A DNA stretch of 64,000 nt from Bog-950 sp046329515. GTDB lineage: Bacteria > Bacteroidota > Bacteroidia > Chitinophagales > LD1. This document shows positions 18,349 to 26,578 of this stretch, piece by piece. The translations under genes and the position numbers were made by a program. The notes under the pieces are model-generated. The model saw nothing but the letters and a program-made list of their open reading frames with translations. It was not told where the DNA came from and did not search any database. The stretch is from the NCBI GenBank assembly GCA_046329515.1, contig JAXLUM010000002.1, positions 434,001 through 498,000 of the forward strand. Direction: 5' to 3'. The stretch's first letter is position 1. Each line of letters opens with the position of its first letter.

Positions 18349-19683
18349 ATGAAATATTTCGGCAAATTTTCCTGGGTATTGATTTTTGTATCGGTAGCCT
18401 CATGTACCTTCGGGCAATCCATTAGCAAGGGGGGCACAGTAATTATAAATACGGTTACTACTGCAGTTCCTTTTCTTCGTATTAACCCCGATGCACGTGC
18501 CGGCGGTATGGGCGATGTTGGTATAGCCACCCCAGCCGATGCTAACGGCCTTTATGCCAACCCGGCTAAAATGGCGTTTATTGATTCTTCTGACTTTGGC
18601 TTTGCTGTAGGCTTCAGCCCATGGTTAAAGGCCTTGGTTAACGATATATACCTGGCTAACCTTACCGGCTATTACAAGGTAAAGAAAATGCAAACCATTG
18701 CCCTTTCTGTTCGCTATTTTTCATTGGGCAACATTACGTTTACCGATGTTAACGGAGCCGAAACAGGGCAGTTCAGGCCAAATGAATTTGCTATTGACAT
18801 GCACTATGCACGTATTTTGGGCAAGTACTTCTCTATAGCTGCCTCACTACGTGTTATCTATTCCAATCTTGCAGGCGGACAGCAGGTAGATGGAAACCTT
18901 ATAAAGCCGGGTGTTGCCGGTGCCGGTGATATAAGCTGGTACTTCCGCAAAAACTTTAAAAAGGATGGCGTAAAAATGAGCCACGACCTTATGGTGGGCA
19001 TGGCCATTACCAATATAGGCAGTAAAATGTCGTATACCTCTAACGTGGTTAAAGATTTTATACCTACTAACCTGGGTATTGGCTTAGGCTACACCTTAAA
19101 CCTTGATGACAAAAACGGTATTGGCTTTTATACTGACTTCAACAAATTGCTGGTTCCTACACCTGATACAGCCGATAAAGACCGCAATGGTGTTTACGAC
19201 TTCCGCCAGAAATCATCTATCTCCGGCATGTTTACTTCCTTTGGCGATGCCCCCGGCGGCGCTAAGGAAGAGTTCCGTGAAATTACTGTTGGCGTAGGTG
19301 CTGAATACCTTTACCGTAAAATGTTTGGTGTGCGCTTTGGCTATTTCTACGAACCGCGCTCAAAAGGTAACCGCCAGTTTTTAACTGCCGGTTTAACGGT
19401 GAAGTACAGTGTAGTTGGCCTTAACTTCTCTTACCTTATACCTACCAATATTCAGCGTAACCCATTGGATAACACATTGCGCTTCTCGCTGTTGTTTGAC
19501 TTTAAAGCAGGCGGCAACAAGGGTGGTTCAAGCAATACAGGTATTTCGTTGGTAGACGATACCCCTAAAAAGAAGGAGAAGAAGAGTAAGGAGCCTAAAA
19601 CAGAGGAAGTGCAACCGCAAAAGGATGTACAACCTAAAGAGGCGCCGGTTGAGAAAAACTTACAACCAATAGAACCGAAATAA
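18349..19683 (+). CDS. porV: Type IX secretion outer-membrane protein PorV (LptO)
   Basis: A 444-residue beta-barrel of the PorV/LptO family. The signature PFLRINPDARAGGMGDVGIA follows a signal peptide ending in CTFGQS; barrel strands continue to about residue 385, and a low-complexity charged K/E/P tail (KKKEKKSKEPKTEEVQ) ends the protein. PorV is the shuttle that collects cargo from the SprA translocon and delivers it to PorU. It lies downstream of porU on the same strand and ends in a strong bidirectional terminator. The charged tail is longer than the barrel needs and is presumably periplasmic. Confidence 0.9.
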   Translation: MKYFGKFSWVLIFVSVASCTFGQSISKGGTVIINTVTTAVPFLRINPDARAGGMGDVGIATPADANGLYANPAKMAFIDSSDFGFAVGFSPWLKALVNDIYLANLTGYYKVKKMQTIALSVRYFSLGNITFTDVNGAETGQFRPNEFAIDMHYARILGKYFSIAASLRVIYSNLAGGQQVDGNLIKPGVAGAGDISWYFRKNFKKDGVKMSHDLMVGMAITNIGSKMSYTSNVVKDFIPTNLGIGLGYTLNLDDKNGIGFYTDFNKLLVPTPDTADKDRNGVYDFRQKSSISGMFTSFGDAPGGAKEEFREITVGVGAEYLYRKMFGVRFGYFYEPRSKGNRQFLTAGLTVKYSVVGLNFSYLIPTNIQRNPLDNTLRFSLLFDFKAGGNKGGSSNTGISLVDDTPKKKEKKSKEPKTEEVQPQKDVQPKEAPVEKNLQPIEPK

Positions 19684-19696
19684 TCGCATTCAAAAT

Positions 19697-19734
19697 AAAA
19701 CAAAGAAGTCCTCTGTTGAGGACTTCTTTGTTTT
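19697..19734. terminator. Bidirectional intrinsic terminator between porV and the gld operon
   Basis: A perfect 17-bp inverted repeat (19697-19713 and 19718-19734) with a 4-nt TGTT loop, flanked by A-rich and T-rich arms, lies between the convergent porV and DUF4340 genes. It can terminate transcription from both sides. Confidence 0.88.
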
Positions 19735-19747
19735 AATGCACTACACG

Positions 19748-20797
19748 CTACTTCTTTTCGGGCTTAAAGAAGAAGTCCTTATAGTTACGCAGCAGTTTGC
19801 CGAACACATAGTATTGCACTATGGCAAAATCCTTACCGTTGTTTATGGAAGCATAATAACGATCAATATCATAGGTTAGCTCTTTGCCTGCCAAATCATA
19901 TTGGGCCTTGCTTCGTTTGTTTATAGGCATGTAATACAACTTCGTGGTATCATGATAGCTCATATCGCTACCTGTAATAATCATACAATAAGGGGTGGTT
20001 TGCATTATAGAATCTTTGTGGCTATTGGTATTATCATAAGCCTCAATAGAAACATTATTAAAGAAGGACACATATTGACGCACATACTTTTGTTTATAGG
20101 GCTGGTCAATAGCGTATTTGGCGTCCAGCGGCTCTACCTTAAATGAATCTACATTGGGGGCTACGCGGCTTACAGAAAAGGAATTTTCAGGATTAGCAGG
20201 GTAATCTACCTTCAGCCACATAAAACCTGAGCCGGTATAGTTATCGCCATAAACGGTACGCACACGCCATACTTCTTCATCCATTTCAAAACGCGGCAGC
20301 AGTGAGCCGTGAAACCCCGGTATATACACCATATGCGGCCGCGAAGCCGGCTTGCCATTTACCATGTTCAGCATGTAGGTATTCTCACCATCAACTGTAG
20401 CTCCACCCACCATATAGCTCTTTAAAAGGTCGCCGCTTTTATCGCGTAGCTCCACTGTTACGCTGTTGTTCATCAAATCGCGTATCACGTTATCATGCGC
20501 GCTTCCGGGCACGGGCGCAAGCGATGTCATAGTGCCGAATGCTTCAAACAAGTGCTGTATCAAATCAGGGCGCGCATCATATTTGTCGTTTACTTTCCAC
20601 TTATCACCGTTGCGCTTAAGGTCAATCTTTCTGCCGTCAGAAGAGGTCATAATAATGGAATAAATATCCTCTGTTTGCGCATAAGCAAAATCGCCTTCGC
20701 GGTCTTTAATGGCTTCGGGACTGTTATAAACTTTATACCAAATGGCCGCGCCGGCCAGCAATACAATAACTACAAGGTATGGAAGGTATTTTTTCAT
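19748..20797 (-). CDS. DUF4340 domain protein of the Gld ABC transporter operon
   Basis: A 349-residue protein with one N-terminal membrane anchor (YLPYLVVIVLLAGAAIWYKV) and a large extracytoplasmic part. The start of the mature part (SIIMTSSDGRKIDLKRNGDKWKVN) matches the DUF4340 beta-rich repeats that accompany GldG-type auxiliary transport proteins. It is the last gene of the gldA-gldF-gldG operon, 79 bp after gldG. The function is not established; a structural or substrate-contacting role in the transporter is inferred from gene order. ATG at 20797 was chosen over the GTG two codons upstream (20803). Confidence 0.78.
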   Translation of the reverse strand: MKKYLPYLVVIVLLAGAAIWYKVYNSPEAIKDREGDFAYAQTEDIYSIIMTSSDGRKIDLKRNGDKWKVNDKYDARPDLIQHLFEAFGTMTSLAPVPGSAHDNVIRDLMNNSVTVELRDKSGDLLKSYMVGGATVDGENTYMLNMVNGKPASRPHMVYIPGFHGSLLPRFEMDEEVWRVRTVYGDNYTGSGFMWLKVDYPANPENSFSVSRVAPNVDSFKVEPLDAKYAIDQPYKQKYVRQYVSFFNNVSIEAYDNTNSHKDSIMQTTPYCMIITGSDMSYHDTTKLYYMPINKRSKAQYDLAGKELTYDIDRYYASINNGKDFAIVQYYVFGKLLRNYKDFFFKPEKK

Positions 20798-20875
20798 CCG
20801 CACATTTATGGGGCTAAGAACGTGAAATTTTAGAAACCTACTTTCACGGAATTGTCAGATTTGTGAAAACCGCTG

Positions 20876-22615
20876 TTAAGCCGCGTATTTGCGGCGACGC
20901 AAAAAGTTGAACCCTACTGCAAAAAGCAGAATAATAACTACAGGCAATACCAGGTTAAGCAGTTGCCACTTTAAGCGTTCGTTATTGGCTTTTACTGAAT
21001 CAAGCAAGCGCACCTTCACTTCCTTGTTACGGGTTTCAAAAATGCCGCTATCGTCAATCAGGTATTCCAGGCAGTTCATTAAAAACTCCTTATTGGCATA
21101 CAGCCTGCCGTTGTATTTATTAAAGCCTAATTGATAAACGGAACTATCGCTGCGGGTATCGTTGCGTATCATATCGCCATCGCCAATTACAATCATTTTG
21201 CTGGCGGGGCTTTTTTCCACAAACTTTATTTTATCAATAGTATCAATTGCGGATAGAAACTCCGGTGAAAGACGGTTTTTAAATACGCTTTCAAATTCGC
21301 CTTCCAACAATACAGCTACAGGCAGTTGTGGCTGCTTATAGTAATCCGGGTTGGGTTTGCCCATTAAAATGCTAAACCCTACACGCGTTGGCGATAACTG
21401 CGTTTTAGAATAATCGGTTGTATGCAACAGTATCGTTTTCTTAACCCCAGGGTTGCGTATGGTATCAACCGTGCTGGCAAAATGCGAAACAACAGGGGCA
21501 AGGTTTCTTACTACAGCATGGTTGTTATCAGAAACCAGTAAAGGGTAGTAATACCATTTAAAAGCCTGCGTTTGCGGTGCATCGCCCACTTTACCTACTA
21601 CCAACTGTATTTCATCGCACAGGCCGATATCCTGCACTATATCGCCATTAATACGTGCGCCATATTTAAACAGCTGGTCGTCCAGGTTATAATCTGTAGC
21701 TTCAACATTCTGGCCGTTAGGGCTCATGCTCACACTATCCATTCTTACATTGGTGCCGTCCATCAGCCACATTACTTTACCACCACGCATTACGTACTGG
21801 TCCAGCTTAAATTTATCCTGCTCGCTGAAGGGGATAGTTGGGCGTGCCACAATTACTGCATCAAAGCGCTCAGGTATATTCACATTGGTGCGCAGGTCAA
21901 TACGTTTAACCTCGTATTGAAGCTCTTCCAATGTTTGCTTTAAGTCCGCTGTTTCCAGTTCAGTCAACTCTCCATTGCCCTCTACAAAACCTATGCGTGG
22001 CGGGCGGTATTGGCTCAATTTCTTTATAGCATTAATCAGTTTGTATTCTAGTAATATCTCCGAGTGATTAATGATTTCCGTAGCGTCGTAACCAATCTGG
22101 TTTTCCAAAAGGTTAACAGGATATTCCTTACCGCCATAGGCCACCATAGCATAGGGGAACACCAGGCTTTCACTTTTACTGGTTTTTGTTTGTGAAACGG
22201 AATTAGTTGGCGACATGCCCCGTTGTATCAAATCCATCATGAACTTTTTGCGCTCGTTCAGGTCTTTAATACTCATAGGGTCAAAAAATTCGTACTCCAC
22301 TTTAGTGCCGCCGTAGGAGCGAAACTCCTTCAGCATGTTTTCGGTGCTCTTGCGGAGACGCTCTAATTGGGCGTTCAGTTCTCCGGTTAAGTAAACCTTT
22401 ATCGTTACTTCATCTTTCAGGTTCCGCAGTAATTCTTTCGATGGTTTGGAAATGGAATACCTTTTTTCAGCGGTCATATCCAAACGGAAATAAAGGAAGT
22501 TGCTTACCACATTGGCTAAAATGATAATGGCCAATAGCAAGCCTAAACGCATCAGTGCATCGCGGCGGTTAAGGCGTTTGCCTTTACCCTGTTTCTCATG
22601 TTTATCGTTTACCAT
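20876..22615 (-). CDS. gldG: Gliding motility ABC transporter auxiliary protein GldG
   Basis: A 579-residue protein of the GldG/intraflagellar-transport-like family. A cytoplasmic basic N-terminus is followed by a membrane segment (LGLLLAIIILANVVSNFLYF), a long external domain containing DEVTIKVYLTGELNAQL, RIGFVEGNGELTELE and VMWLMDGTNV, then a second membrane helix near the C-terminus (LLNLVLPVVIILLFAVGFNFL) and RRRKYAA. GldG acts with GldA and GldF, an ABC transporter needed for gliding in Flavobacterium. The start overlaps the gldF stop by 7 bp, implying translational coupling. Confidence 0.9.
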   Translation of the reverse strand: MVNDKHEKQGKGKRLNRRDALMRLGLLLAIIILANVVSNFLYFRLDMTAEKRYSISKPSKELLRNLKDEVTIKVYLTGELNAQLERLRKSTENMLKEFRSYGGTKVEYEFFDPMSIKDLNERKKFMMDLIQRGMSPTNSVSQTKTSKSESLVFPYAMVAYGGKEYPVNLLENQIGYDATEIINHSEILLEYKLINAIKKLSQYRPPRIGFVEGNGELTELETADLKQTLEELQYEVKRIDLRTNVNIPERFDAVIVARPTIPFSEQDKFKLDQYVMRGGKVMWLMDGTNVRMDSVSMSPNGQNVEATDYNLDDQLFKYGARINGDIVQDIGLCDEIQLVVGKVGDAPQTQAFKWYYYPLLVSDNNHAVVRNLAPVVSHFASTVDTIRNPGVKKTILLHTTDYSKTQLSPTRVGFSILMGKPNPDYYKQPQLPVAVLLEGEFESVFKNRLSPEFLSAIDTIDKIKFVEKSPASKMIVIGDGDMIRNDTRSDSSVYQLGFNKYNGRLYANKEFLMNCLEYLIDDSGIFETRNKEVKVRLLDSVKANNERLKWQLLNLVLPVVIILLFAVGFNFLRRRKYAA

Positions 22616-23340
22616 CTTCTGCTGCTTAAGGCGGTGCGGGTTAATAGAATAAACAAAGAAATTACGCTAAGAAAATACACCAGGTCGCGGCTATCAATAA
22701 CCCCACGGCTCATGGAATCATAGTGCGCTGCCAATCCAAAATTTTCAATTATGTAATCGAAGCGCCCTACAAAAAAGCTGAAGTGCGAAATGTAAAAGAA
22801 GGCCATATACAGCAGCAGGGATAAAAACAAACCAAGTATAAAGGCCACAATTTCGTTAGAGGTAATAGCGGAACAGAAAATACCGATAGCTGCAAATACG
22901 GCGCCTATCAAAAACAAGCCAAAGTACGAACCCATTATGCCGCCTGTATCTACATTGCCTACAGGAGAGCTAAGCTGGTAAATGGTAAAGTAAGAAATAA
23001 GTGTGGGAATAATTGAAATCAATATCAGCAACAGCGTAGCGAAATACTTGGCCAGTATAATCTGCATTTCGGTTACAGGCCGTGTAGCAATCAGTTCAAA
23101 GGTTCCTGTTTTAATTTCCTCGGCAAATGAGCGCATGCAAATAGCCGGTATAAGTATGCACATTACTAAGGGCGCATAAAAGAAAAAGCCATCCAGTGTT
23201 GCATAGCCGCTATCAATAACGTTTACATCAGGAAACACCCAGGTTATAAGCCCCAATAACACCAGGAACACCACTATGGCTATGTAGCCTATAAGTGAGC
23301 TGAAAAACTGGCGAACCTCTTTTATAAAAATGGCGAACAC
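22609..23340 (-). CDS. gldF: Gliding motility ABC transporter permease GldF
   Basis: A 243-residue inner-membrane permease with six hydrophobic segments, of the ABC-2 type. The N-terminus FAIFIKEVRQFFSSLIGYI and the block MRSFAEEIKTGTFELIATRP are characteristic of GldF. The start is GTG at 23340, placed exactly at the conserved N-terminus; no ATG is available close by. It is coupled to gldG downstream and separated from gldA by an inserted GxxExxY gene and its flanking repeats. Confidence 0.9.
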   Translation of the reverse strand: MFAIFIKEVRQFFSSLIGYIAIVVFLVLLGLITWVFPDVNVIDSGYATLDGFFFYAPLVMCILIPAICMRSFAEEIKTGTFELIATRPVTEMQIILAKYFATLLLILISIIPTLISYFTIYQLSSPVGNVDTGGIMGSYFGLFLIGAVFAAIGIFCSAITSNEIVAFILGLFLSLLLYMAFFYISHFSFFVGRFDYIIENFGLAAHYDSMSRGVIDSRDLVYFLSVISLFILLTRTALSSRRW

Positions 23341-23345
23341 GTACT

Positions 23346-23385
23346 GGGATTATAGGATTTATAAGATTAGAGGATAATACAGGAT
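23346..23385. repeat. Left flank of GxxExxY cassette: phased GATT-unit repeat
   Basis: The plus strand here reads GGGATTATA-GGATTTATA-AGATTAGA-GGATAATACA-GGATT, i.e. degenerate direct repeats of a 9-10-bp (R)GATTnnA unit. The same unit appears in inverted orientation on the other side of the GxxExxY gene. Such flanks typically accompany GxxExxY genes in Bacteroidota and suggest a mobile or amplified cassette. Confidence 0.6.
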
Positions 23386-23796
23386 TTAATTAACTTTTAC
23401 TGAAGCTTTGTCGTTTAATAAAGGATTATACTTTTTATTGGTAAACCGATGAAACTGCAAACTTGGCGCGCCAAAATTAATGAGCAACCCAATTTCCTTG
23501 TTATGCGCTTCCAGGTAATTTAAGGTTTGAGCTATATGCGCATCCTCCATTTCCTTCATTGCTTTCAATTCTACTATAACTGAATTCTCAACAAAAAAAT
23601 CAGCGCGCCTGGTACCTACCAATTGGCCATCATAAAATATTTCTATTTCAAGTTCTCTTTCAAAACGCAGTCCCGCTTTTTGAAATTCTATTACTAAACA
23701 TCTTTGATAAATCACTTCCTGAAAGCCATTACCCAACTGGCCATGCACTTTCATTGCACATCCTATTATTTTATGGGTAAGCTCTTCAAATTTCAT
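23386..23796 (-). CDS. GxxExxY protein (PD-(D/E)XK nuclease-like)
   Basis: A 136-residue protein of the GxxExxY family (PDDEXK_3-like). The name motif is visible as GNGFQEVIYQRCL near residue 22; a nuclease-like core follows with RADFFVENSVIVELKAM, matching the D...ExK pattern, and the C-terminal AQTLNYLEAHNKEIGLLINFG block. The family's function is unknown; a nuclease fold is predicted. It interrupts gldA and gldF on the same strand, with repeat-rich flanks, so it is likely an insertion that does not belong functionally to the gliding operon. Confidence 0.88.
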   Translation of the reverse strand: MKFEELTHKIIGCAMKVHGQLGNGFQEVIYQRCLVIEFQKAGLRFERELEIEIFYDGQLVGTRRADFFVENSVIVELKAMKEMEDAHIAQTLNYLEAHNKEIGLLINFGAPSLQFHRFTNKKYNPLLNDKASVKVN

Positions 23797-23809
23797 TTTT
23801 CAAATTGTA

Positions 23810-23843
23810 TTAATCCCGGAAATCCCTTTAATCTTTGAATCTC
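23810..23843. repeat. Right flank of GxxExxY cassette: inverted GATT-unit repeat
   Basis: Read on the minus strand this is GAGATTCAA-AGATTAAAG-GGATTTCCG-GGATTAA, degenerate units of the same type as the left flank (23346-23385) in inverted orientation. It lies between the gldA stop and the GxxExxY start. Confidence 0.6.
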
Positions 23844-23846
23844 AGT

Positions 23847-24752
23847 CTATTTGGTTAACTGTTTAAATACATCTTCTAAAGATGACTCTTCTTTATAAAG
23901 TGACAGCAAAGTGAGGTTACGGTCTTTGGCAAAATTGAAAATCTCCTCGCGCAGGTCTTTACCGCTATCGGCCGTAAAAATCCACTTGCCTTTATCCTCA
24001 CTAAACTTTTTTACGCCGCTTAAATTACCTAGCAGGCTACGCTCCACTTTTTGCTTAAACTCGGCGACAACGGTGGTTTCGTTATTAATGCGGCTCTGCA
24101 ATTGTTCGGTAGTATCATCAGCCACAATTTTTCCGCGGTTAATAATTATAACACGGTCAGCAACAGCCTGTACTTCCTGCATTATATGCGATGAAAAAAT
24201 TACGGTTTTATCCTGCCCCAACTGCTTAATCAGCGAGCGTATTTCCACTAATTGATTGGGGTCTAACCCTGAGGTTGGCTCATCCAGTATAAGCACTTCA
24301 GGATTATGCAGCATTGCTTGCGCCAAACCTACACGCTGGCGATAACCACGGGATAGTTGACCTATCTTTTTCTTGCGCTCCAATTTTAAACCAGTCACCT
24401 CAATCATTTCATCAATGCGGGCTGCAGTTATTTTACCCAGCTTATGTAAACCGGCCATAAACTGCAGGTACTCGCGCACATACATATCCAAATACAAGGG
24501 ATTATTCTCCGGCAGGTAACCAATCTTCTTGGCTACTTCAAGCGGTTCGGCGGTAATATCGTGTCCGCAAACGCTTGCAGAACCGGCGGTTTGCGGTATA
24601 AAGCACGTTAGCATCTTCATAGTAGTGCTTTTACCGGCCCCGTTAGGGCCTAAAAAACCCAACACCTGCCCCTTACCGGCTTCAAACGAAATATCGTCTA
24701 CCGCCTTTTGCTGGCCATACATTTTAGTAAGGTTGCTGACTATTACCGACAT
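23847..24752 (-). CDS. gldA: Gliding motility ABC transporter ATPase GldA
   Basis: A 301-residue ABC ATPase. Walker A GPNGAGKST lies at residues ~35-43, the signature is LSRGYRQRVGLAQAML (the GldA variant of LSGGQ), Walker B is VLILDEPTSGLD, and the H-loop is VIFSSH. The C-terminal ~90 residues form the extra domain common to ABC-2 exporters. With GldF and GldG it forms the transporter required for gliding motility. The start was set at ATG 24752, where MSVIVSNLTKMYG begins; an upstream in-frame extension to 24800 adds a non-conserved stretch. It is first in the operon. Confidence 0.9.
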   Translation of the reverse strand: MSVIVSNLTKMYGQQKAVDDISFEAGKGQVLGFLGPNGAGKSTTMKMLTCFIPQTAGSASVCGHDITAEPLEVAKKIGYLPENNPLYLDMYVREYLQFMAGLHKLGKITAARIDEMIEVTGLKLERKKKIGQLSRGYRQRVGLAQAMLHNPEVLILDEPTSGLDPNQLVEIRSLIKQLGQDKTVIFSSHIMQEVQAVADRVIIINRGKIVADDTTEQLQSRINNETTVVAEFKQKVERSLLGNLSGVKKFSEDKGKWIFTADSGKDLREEIFNFAKDRNLTLLSLYKEESSLEDVFKQLTK

Positions 24753-24856
24753 ACTAGTTAAACGCCGCAAATATGCGTATTGCGCGGACTTTTCTGTCAC
24801 AAATATTTAAAATTCCCATACCTAAACAGCGCATTTCGCTTATAAGTGCATATTCA

Positions 24857-24864
24857 TAGCTTTG
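24857..24864 (+). promoter_or_regulatory. Candidate -7 promoter element for the lipoprotein gene
   Basis: TAGCTTTG matches the Bacteroidota TAnnTTTG element and lies 17 bp upstream of the lipoprotein ATG at 24882, in the divergent region with gldA. A -33 TTTG is not obvious. Confidence 0.4.
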
Positions 24865-24881
24865 GCGCCTCAATTCAGCGA

Positions 24882-25781
24882 ATGAAAAAAACAATACTGC
24901 TTACACTTGGCTTAAGCGCATGCCTGCTGCTTTTCTTTTCCTCTTGCAAAAAGAAAAACGAAAAAGAGCCTAAACTTATTTTCAAATACAAACTGGATTC
25001 AACTCAGGTGCGTCTTGGTAATTTTGGACAACCGGTATCAGTGCCTGCCGGCAATGCAGGTCAATCACCAAAATTTAATGCTATTAGCTCCCACTATATG
25101 GAGTTAGCGCCTAATGCTTACACCCAATTAGGGGCCGGTGTAGTGCTTTACCACCAGGCCGAAACCACACAGGGCGGCGCAAATGCTATAGACCATAGCC
25201 AGGCAGTAATTAAAAATGACGGCGAACAGTTTTTTGAGGTGCCCCTTAAAGACGTTACCCCCGGAACATACGAGTGGTTAAGAGTTTCTCTTTCCTACCA
25301 AAACTACGATGTGCAAATGCGTATAGACACTACTATCGCCGGCTTTGGCATCCATCAGTTCTTTACCACTACTATTGCTTCTTTTGTAGGCTTTAATACC
25401 TACATCAACAACTTTAACGTTAAAACTAAAAACTACGTAGTAAGCGCTAACAAAAAGCAAGGTTTCTGGGGTTTTGAAGGCAACTTCTACGGTACCTTAT
25501 ATACTGATACCGGAACGGCACCGGTTACCACGGTTCCTAATCCTATAGCGTCAACTTCTCCTATACCCGCGGGCAGTTGCGTTGTTACGGGTCAATTTGA
25601 AAACGGCAACCTAACCATTACCGGTAATGAAACAGAAGATATAGTAGTAGAGGTTTCTCTATCCATCAACAAAAGCTTTGAATGGCAGGACACCAACCCT
25701 AACGGATATTGGGAGCCACTTAAAGACGAACAACTGGTAGATATGGGGCTGCGCGGGCTTATACCACGCGTAGTGCAATAG
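24882..25781 (+). CDS. Secreted lipoprotein of unknown function
   Basis: A 299-residue protein with a lipoprotein signal (hydrophobic core ending LLFFSSC, C22, followed by KKKNEKEP). The mature part is beta-rich with blocks KLIFKYKLDSTQVRLGN, AETTQGGANAIDHS, TPGTYEWLRVSLSYQN and LTITGNETEDIVVEVSLS, and ends NPNGYWEPLKDEQLVDMGLRGL. I do not recognise a named family. The start at ATG 24882 precedes the signal; an ATG at 24846 would add 12 residues. It ends 1 bp from the convergent small secreted protein. Confidence 0.7.
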   Translation: MKKTILLTLGLSACLLLFFSSCKKKNEKEPKLIFKYKLDSTQVRLGNFGQPVSVPAGNAGQSPKFNAISSHYMELAPNAYTQLGAGVVLYHQAETTQGGANAIDHSQAVIKNDGEQFFEVPLKDVTPGTYEWLRVSLSYQNYDVQMRIDTTIAGFGIHQFFTTTIASFVGFNTYINNFNVKTKNYVVSANKKQGFWGFEGNFYGTLYTDTGTAPVTTVPNPIASTSPIPAGSCVVTGQFENGNLTITGNETEDIVVEVSLSINKSFEWQDTNPNGYWEPLKDEQLVDMGLRGLIPRVVQ

Positions 25782-25782
25782 G

Positions 25783-26142
25783 CTATTTAAAGGTATACTT
25801 CGCCTTTGTAATCCTGTATTTTTTGCGTTCGGCTTTGCTAACGCATACTGAGGTAAGTTTCAGCGGGGTACCCATCATGCGGACGTTTGGTGGTATTTTA
25901 CCTACTACCCCACTAAATGTAATTTTTAAACCGTCTTTCTTGTATTCCTGTGGTAACTGGGCAGTAATGTAGCGGCCGCTATTGTTATCGTCAGGCACTA
26001 TAACAAAAGATTCTCCGGAGGCCATAGCCTTAACGGTAGCGTTTACCTTCTTTACCGTTTTATCCGGCACAAAATCAGTAAGCTGGGCGCGGGCGCTTAC
26101 AACAGTAAAGGCACAAATGGCTATCAATAGCAGGTTCTTCAT
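25783..26142 (-). CDS. Small secreted protein of unknown function
   Basis: A 119-residue protein with signal peptide (LLLIAICAFTVVSARAQ). The mature ~100 residues include NATVKAMASGESFVIVPDDN, RYITAQLPQEYKKDG and LKITFSGVVGKIPPN, an all-beta pattern. No family recognised. ATG at 26142 was chosen because it directly precedes the signal peptide; the frame stays open 26 codons further upstream. It is 55 bp downstream of the acetyltransferase gene and probably co-transcribed. Confidence 0.65.
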   Translation of the reverse strand: MKNLLLIAICAFTVVSARAQLTDFVPDKTVKKVNATVKAMASGESFVIVPDDNNSGRYITAQLPQEYKKDGLKITFSGVVGKIPPNVRMMGTPLKLTSVCVSKAERKKYRITKAKYTFK

Positions 26143-26197
26143 GGCTTTTTCTTTATAGACTTCAGTTATTGGTAAAAGCTGCAATTTACAATTGTTA

Positions 26198-26500
26198 TCA
26201 TTTATTAAGAACATCCGCATATTCCTCCGGGTTCTTCTCCATCAGGGCCTTAGCGAAAGGGCAAACCGGCACTATCTTTAGCTTGTTCTTGCGGGCATAA
26301 TCTACCGTGGCAGCCAAAAGCTTTTTGCCGGCCCCGGTGCCCCGCAACTCGTCCGATACATCCGTATGTTCTATAATAATCAAGCTATCGCCTGCCTTAC
26401 TAAAAACCATTTGCCCAAGGCGCGGGCCGCCATGCTGTATAAAGAAGGCGCCTTTCTTGCCGTCAAATTCAAAATGAATATCCTTTTCGTTTAGCTCCAT
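26198..26500 (-). CDS. Small GNAT-fold N-acetyltransferase (YjdJ/Gcn5-related type)
   Basis: A 100-residue protein of the short GNAT family. The acetyl-CoA loop is visible as ELRGTGAGKKLLAATVDYAR, followed by LKIVPVCPFAKALMEKNPEEY, the usual C-terminal block of this class. Substrates of these small acetyltransferase-like proteins are mostly unknown. It lies upstream of the small secreted protein on the same strand and is divergent from glyS. Confidence 0.82.
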   Translation of the reverse strand: MELNEKDIHFEFDGKKGAFFIQHGGPRLGQMVFSKAGDSLIIIEHTDVSDELRGTGAGKKLLAATVDYARKNKLKIVPVCPFAKALMEKNPEEYADVLNK

Positions 26501-26578
26501 ACGGTAAATCTAATAAAGGTAATCGGCATATACGCGGGCGCTATACACTATAAACCTTTCTTTTATTTTCGCGCTAAT

